From positions 1 through 44,210 of the forward strand of contig CAYGZM010000012.1 in NCBI GenBank assembly GCA_964354365.1: a stretch of DNA of 44,210 bases, written 5' to 3'. Shown one piece after another: positions 41,401 to 44,210 of this stretch. Made by a program: the position numbers and the translations under genes. The notes under the pieces are model-generated. The model was not told the origin of the DNA. It was given only the letters and a program-made list of their open reading frames with translations, and made no database searches. Source of the stretch: CAYGZM01 sp964354365 (GTDB taxonomy: Bacteria; Planctomycetota; Phycisphaerae; Sedimentisphaerales; Anaerobacaceae). Position 1 is the stretch's first letter. Every line of letters begins with the position of its first letter.

Positions 41401-43937
41401 CATCCGACGGCTCGGCATCGACGCGGTTCCCAACGATGCTGGAACCCTCAGCCGATGTACCCGACCGGACCTGCCTGGTTCGTATTGGCGACGCAATCGT
41501 GACCAGTCCGTTCGCGACCTACCGTGTCTGGATGTCGAATGCCGTGGTAACCACGATGACGTCACGTCCGGCTCTCTCCAATGAGCTGATGGACTGCACC
41601 TTCGTCTTTGACGACGCCGACGTATCCTACAATGCCAGAATCCGGTTCCGCGGCAGCCCGTTTATTCGGAGCGGCTCGGGTCGCGATCCTCGCGGGAACT
41701 ATGGCTATCGGCTCGTCTTCAATCCGGACCAGAAATTCCGTAACCGCGAGGAGATCAATCTCGACAACACTGAAGGCGGCGGCCGCGGTCCGCTCCAGGA
41801 ACGCGCGTCGTACTGGTTCTATCGGCAAATGGGCCTGCAGTACTCGATGCAGGAGTACGTTCGTCCGGTCCTCAACGGCAACACCTATCACAACTACGAG
41901 GACGTCCAGAATATCGAAGGCGAGTACATGGGCATGTGGTTTCCCGCCGACAACGACGGCTACATTCATAAAATCGATGACTATTTCGAGTACACGGCCG
42001 ACGGCACGGGTTTCTCGAACCTCGATGAGGGCCTGAAGTACGACTCAGCGCACCCGCTGCTCAAGGAGACCTATCGGTGGAAATTTGAGAAGCGCTCGCA
42101 CCGCGAGCAGGATAACTGGGACCACTTCTTTGATCTTGCCGTTGCGATGAACACACCGTCAAGCAGCCCCGGGTATGAGGCGGCCATCGAGTCGGTCATC
42201 CACCCGGCGCATTTCGCGGCGGTTCTGGCGATTCGCCACGCTTGCGGCGACTGGGACAGCTACGGTTACAACCGCAGCAAGAACAATTACTTCTACTACG
42301 CGCTGCCGGAGGACAAGTGGTATCTCCTGCCCTGGGACATAGATTTCACGCTCGGTTCGGGTCATGGGGCCACCACGGGCCTGTTCGACATAGGCGGCCA
42401 GTTCCCGGAGGTCTATCAGTTTTTGAACTACCCCAGATACCGGCAGATGTACATGCAGGCGTTCGCCGTGCTTGTGAACGGCCCATGGCAGACATCGTAC
42501 GGAACAGCGGACCCGCCGACGGCCTTTGACCTGTTTCTGGATGATGCCGCCAACGCCCTGATAGCCGACGGCGGCGACGCCGGCACGCGGGACAGAATCA
42601 AGGCATTTGTCCGTGACCGCAGGGCTTTTATCCTTTCGCAGATCCCGTCGCTGGTCTTCGAGATCACGACCAACGGCGGCGAAGACTTTTGCACATCGGC
42701 TTCGACGGTCTCCGTCAGGGGCCTGGCGCCGCTGTACGTGGTGGGGGTTTCGGTCAACGGTACGCCTTTGCCTGTGGAATTCGTGGGCAACAACACCTTC
42801 GAAGTGGATGTCCCGATTTCGATGGGATCGAATCTGCTCAACCTTCAAGGGCTGGACAGCTCCGGAGATCCCATGCCGGGGGCGATGGATTCCATCACGG
42901 TGACCCGTGTCGCAAGCTATACGATTGCCTCGGTAACGCCGAATCCGGTGTGTAATACCGGCACGGCACATCTGACAATCCGGGGAAGCGGCTTTGAGCC
43001 GGGATCGGCCACTTCGGTTGCCCTGACCAACGCCTCGGAAGAGATCGGCTTTGACGCCCTGTACGTCCAGAACAGCCAGTCCTTCGACCAGATTGATGCG
43101 GCGACATTGCTTCTGGACAACCCCGAAGGTGGGATCGGCGACCCGGTGTACGCTGTCCATCCCGTTATCAATCTGATCACCACAGGCGACGAAGGCGTGT
43201 TCTCCCCCAGTACGGCGTTCGCGCCGCCGTTCAACTCAGGCGCGCCGGGAAATTTCGCCGTGCGATTCACCGGATACATCCACGCCCCGTCGCCCGGAGT
43301 CCGGTACTTTGGCGTCAACAGTGACGACGGCTTTGTGCTCTCTATTGACGGCCAGCTCGTCGGGGAATACGCGAACGCCCGGGGGCCGGCCACGACTGAT
43401 TGCACGCAGAACCGGACCGCCGGCACGATGACCTTCGACTTCCCGGCCGCGGGCTACTACTTCCTGGTGCTCGATTTCTTCGAGAATCTCGGGGGAGAGG
43501 AGATTGAATTCTTCCAGACTAACTCCACCGGCGGCGACCCGCGATTGATCAACGTTGACGCCGAGCTGGTTGTATTTCGGGACAATGTCACGAAGATTGA
43601 CGCCGCCGGCGTTGTGGTCGCGGACGAGACGACGATTACCTGTCAGGCCGACCTTGCAGGCGCTGAACCGGGCGCGTGGAACGTGATTGTGACGCCCGAA
43701 TGTGGTGATGCCTCGCGGGATGTTCTGGCCGACGCGCTGGAGTTAGTCGCCTGCAGATGTGACTTCAACAGCGATACGAAGGTCGATTTCCTCGACTGGG
43801 CGCAGCTCGCCGCTTTCTGGGGCCAGCCGTGCTCGGCACCAAGCTGGTGTGCCGGGATTGACCTGGACCACAGCCGACGTGTCGGCCCCGGCGACCTGGC
43901 GATCTTTGTCGAGGAGTGGCTTCTCGCCGCCGAATGA
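38496..43937 (+). CDS. giant secreted Lamin-tail/CotH-kinase-like protein with PA14 and dockerin-like repeats (copy 2)
   Basis: An 1813-residue paralogue of the 6339-11717 product with the same parts in order: export signal, Lamin-tail domain 1 (~46-205), jelly-roll segment, Lamin-tail domains 2 (~413) and 3 (~554), CBM-like and Ig-like sandwiches, CotH kinase-like domain (~1008-1320: FRGSPFIRSG, IHKIDDYFEY, HACGDWDSYGY, WYLLPWDIDFTLG), IPT-like and PA14-like domains (~1588-1680) and two dockerin-like EF-hand loops (DFNSDTKVDFLD, DLDHSRRVGPGD, ~1754-1806). Its N terminus carries about 20 extra residues before the hydrophobic core, rich in Gly and Cys and encoded by a hairpin-forming insertion, so the export signal is unusually long. 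The ATG at 38496 has AAAGGA about 12 bases upstream. It probably acts at the cell surface or outside. Confidence 0.85.
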   Translation: MKERQQCCLPCPVPSGEGRNGGAGAGGWRLFAIICVVVLWAVQPGMALVISELMYHPVEQGGTPSGEENLEFIELYNDQAVFEDLSGYAFITGIRYTFAPGTILGAKQYLVVAWDPAAVEAAYGITGVYGPFTSGRFDNDGERLELSNANGEILISFRYNDTRPWPNSPDGTGHSLVLAKLGGDPEEASSWASSTFIGGTPGGPDQIQAEPPDPTLVTLVDVGHPGRYFKGTKEPSPGAGGIPTTDWTKIAFNDNPATTDWIEGDSGYGYSNQADELQWIRTNLDDMNGGYISVYARLRFTLTVEQIASFTGLRAEVHYDDGFVLYLNGTQAAPPTNLSGDPPAFSQATSTNSEYTAMNVDLTSFKSQLVVGTNVLAIQAHNSKLSGSSDGYGSPVLRAVIEEPGPSDDPRARLVINELLANSDAPPGTDWIELYNPGPVAVDLNNVYLSDGRFDLLQYKLPDGIVLQPGEFWAVREGTPPSGFPFALSYAGETIFLTAATNDPVLKPLRVLDAVRFGPVEADVTLGRFPDGSDYFGSLSSPTFDGPNAKPWIRDIVINEIMYQHGTRDERYEYVELYNKGAGTVPLNGWAFTDGISYEFGAGVVIPAGSYLVVAKDPNLLVTVYNNLVKGSNLFGPYSGELDDHSERIRLSYPYMDPETHDVNMITVDEVTYYDGGRWPSWADGLGASLELRDPRSNNDAPDAWADSDENSKSAWKQYSFTVNSTDSKYTHDQVTIFDLMLVNSGEVLLDDIELVINSTNRLSNVGFESGETGWRILGNHVRSFVTTEDRHSGSQSLHLIATGHGDPGANRINQTITSVTGGTVTFRFWARWLRGSRYLLLRTTRSNSPVQPPRPANSFELDMPVNLGTPGRQNTAFVSNRGPDILEVRHTPVLPAGNEPIVVTARVADNDNIGSVTLYYRSEGTTAFTSAPMADNNSGDDLIAGDGIFTATIPGAPGGTMRAFYITASDGSASTRFPTMLEPSADVPDRTCLVRIGDAIVTSPFATYRVWMSNAVVTTMTSRPALSNELMDCTFVFDDADVSYNARIRFRGSPFIRSGSGRDPRGNYGYRLVFNPDQKFRNREEINLDNTEGGGRGPLQERASYWFYRQMGLQYSMQEYVRPVLNGNTYHNYEDVQNIEGEYMGMWFPADNDGYIHKIDDYFEYTADGTGFSNLDEGLKYDSAHPLLKETYRWKFEKRSHREQDNWDHFFDLAVAMNTPSSSPGYEAAIESVIHPAHFAAVLAIRHACGDWDSYGYNRSKNNYFYYALPEDKWYLLPWDIDFTLGSGHGATTGLFDIGGQFPEVYQFLNYPRYRQMYMQAFAVLVNGPWQTSYGTADPPTAFDLFLDDAANALIADGGDAGTRDRIKAFVRDRRAFILSQIPSLVFEITTNGGEDFCTSASTVSVRGLAPLYVVGVSVNGTPLPVEFVGNNTFEVDVPISMGSNLLNLQGLDSSGDPMPGAMDSITVTRVASYTIASVTPNPVCNTGTAHLTIRGSGFEPGSATSVALTNASEEIGFDALYVQNSQSFDQIDAATLLLDNPEGGIGDPVYAVHPVINLITTGDEGVFSPSTAFAPPFNSGAPGNFAVRFTGYIHAPSPGVRYFGVNSDDGFVLSIDGQLVGEYANARGPATTDCTQNRTAGTMTFDFPAAGYYFLVLDFFENLGGEEIEFFQTNSTGGDPRLINVDAELVVFRDNVTKIDAAGVVVADETTITCQADLAGAEPGAWNVIVTPECGDASRDVLADALELVACRCDFNSDTKVDFLDWAQLAAFWGQPCSAPSWCAGIDLDHSRRVGPGDLAIFVEEWLLAAE
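38528..38559 (+). repeat. hairpin insertion inside the CotH copy-2 signal region
   Basis: Nested stems CCCCGT (38528-38533) with ACGGGG (38554-38559) and GCCTTC-CGGC-GAAGGC (38534-38549). It encodes part of the ~20 residues that copy 1 lacks. It looks like a REP-type palindrome that inserted in frame. Confidence 0.5.
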
Positions 43938-44210
43938 TGCATACCGGGCCTTCCCGGGCAGCCGAATCAGGTAAGATCAGCGACCCGCCGCCGCGGGCCG
44001 GGCTGATTCACTTCTTTGATTTCGCCGGACTCAATCAATGCCCGCAATTCAATTGATGCCGCTAATGTTGTCAGCCCGGGACGAAATATCCGCATCGGGG
44101 GCAAAACGGTTCACTTTAGCGCTTGGCGAAATAGTCGGTGGGTGTGTACACTTAGCCCGCATATTTCACGGGGGTGGCGGGCCTTTGGATTTGGGTGCAT
44201 TTTGAGTTGT
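43938..44210. other. right-end spacer, no gene recognised
   Basis: 273 bp from the second CotH stop to the window edge. On the minus strand a 43-codon frame (MRIFRPGLTTLAASIELRAL onward, about 43968-44097) and a phrase CPRCGYF in another frame hint at decayed coding DNA, but I cannot assign either. An upstream part of a neighbouring element may lie beyond the edge. Confidence 0.35.

Noticed and set aside
1..44210. CRISPR array, rRNA or tRNA genes
   Set aside because: No regularly spaced direct repeats, no cloverleaf-like segments with TTCGA arms in the right context, and no rRNA-like sequence were seen.

Overview
The window looks like a chromosomal segment of a GC-rich planctomycete, most likely a member of the Phycisphaerae. 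The reasons are two giant secreted Lamin-tail/CotH proteins that end in dockerin-like EF-hand repeats, several Tat-exported enzymes (a formylglycine sulfatase, a Gfo/Idh/MocA oxidoreductase, a polysaccharide deacetylase), secreted glycosidases, and a secreted transglutaminase-fold/discoidin protein. This placement is inferred from gene content; no rRNA or tRNA is present to confirm it.

Positions 1-16587 form a polysaccharide-degradation and cell-surface region. It holds the 3' end of a GH2 exo-glucosaminidase-like gene, a transglutaminase-like secreted protein, a GH51 arabinofuranosidase, a small repeat-rich intergenic zone, the first 1792-aa LTD-CotH protein, a beta-helix/PA14 protein, a polysaccharide deacetylase and a Gfo/Idh/MocA oxidoreductase. 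Positions 16727-21862 hold the arginine genes argB-argD-argF, with a foreign-looking two-gene cassette (a PD-(D/E)XK nuclease-like protein and a 93-aa partner) between argF and rdgB. Positions 21863-24320 hold an orphan Tat-leader relic and a PilZ protein with a roughly 550-residue charged coiled coil behind a promoter that carries a palindrome. Positions 24556-28283 hold a histidine kinase, its response regulator, a 54-codon gamma-glutamyltransferase relic, a PepSY-like exported protein and a short inverted-repeat element. Positions 28573-36480 hold comM/yifB, a cluster of gene debris, a sulfatase, an NHL-propeller protein, a second longer copy of the inverted-repeat element, a rho-like gene and a GH123-like protein. 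Positions 36870-43937 hold a GH57-like protein and the second LTD-CotH paralogue (1813 aa).

Three themes run through the window. First, the two LTD-CotH paralogues share a near-consensus sigma70 promoter with 16-bp spacing, the same domain order, and stretches of identical DNA (one of 153 bp) set in otherwise diverged sequence, which suggests gene conversion. Second, the intergenic spaces contain gene debris too short for ordinary gene calling: a Tat leader, a gamma-glutamyltransferase N terminus, a sugar-phosphate isomerase N terminus, an oxidoreductase C terminus and a transposase piece. Third, there are at least two families of small non-coding elements with terminal inverted repeats. The best candidate for an undescribed functional unit is the AT-richer nuclease/small-protein pair at 19845-21217. 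All calls were made by reading the sequence; no database search was possible.
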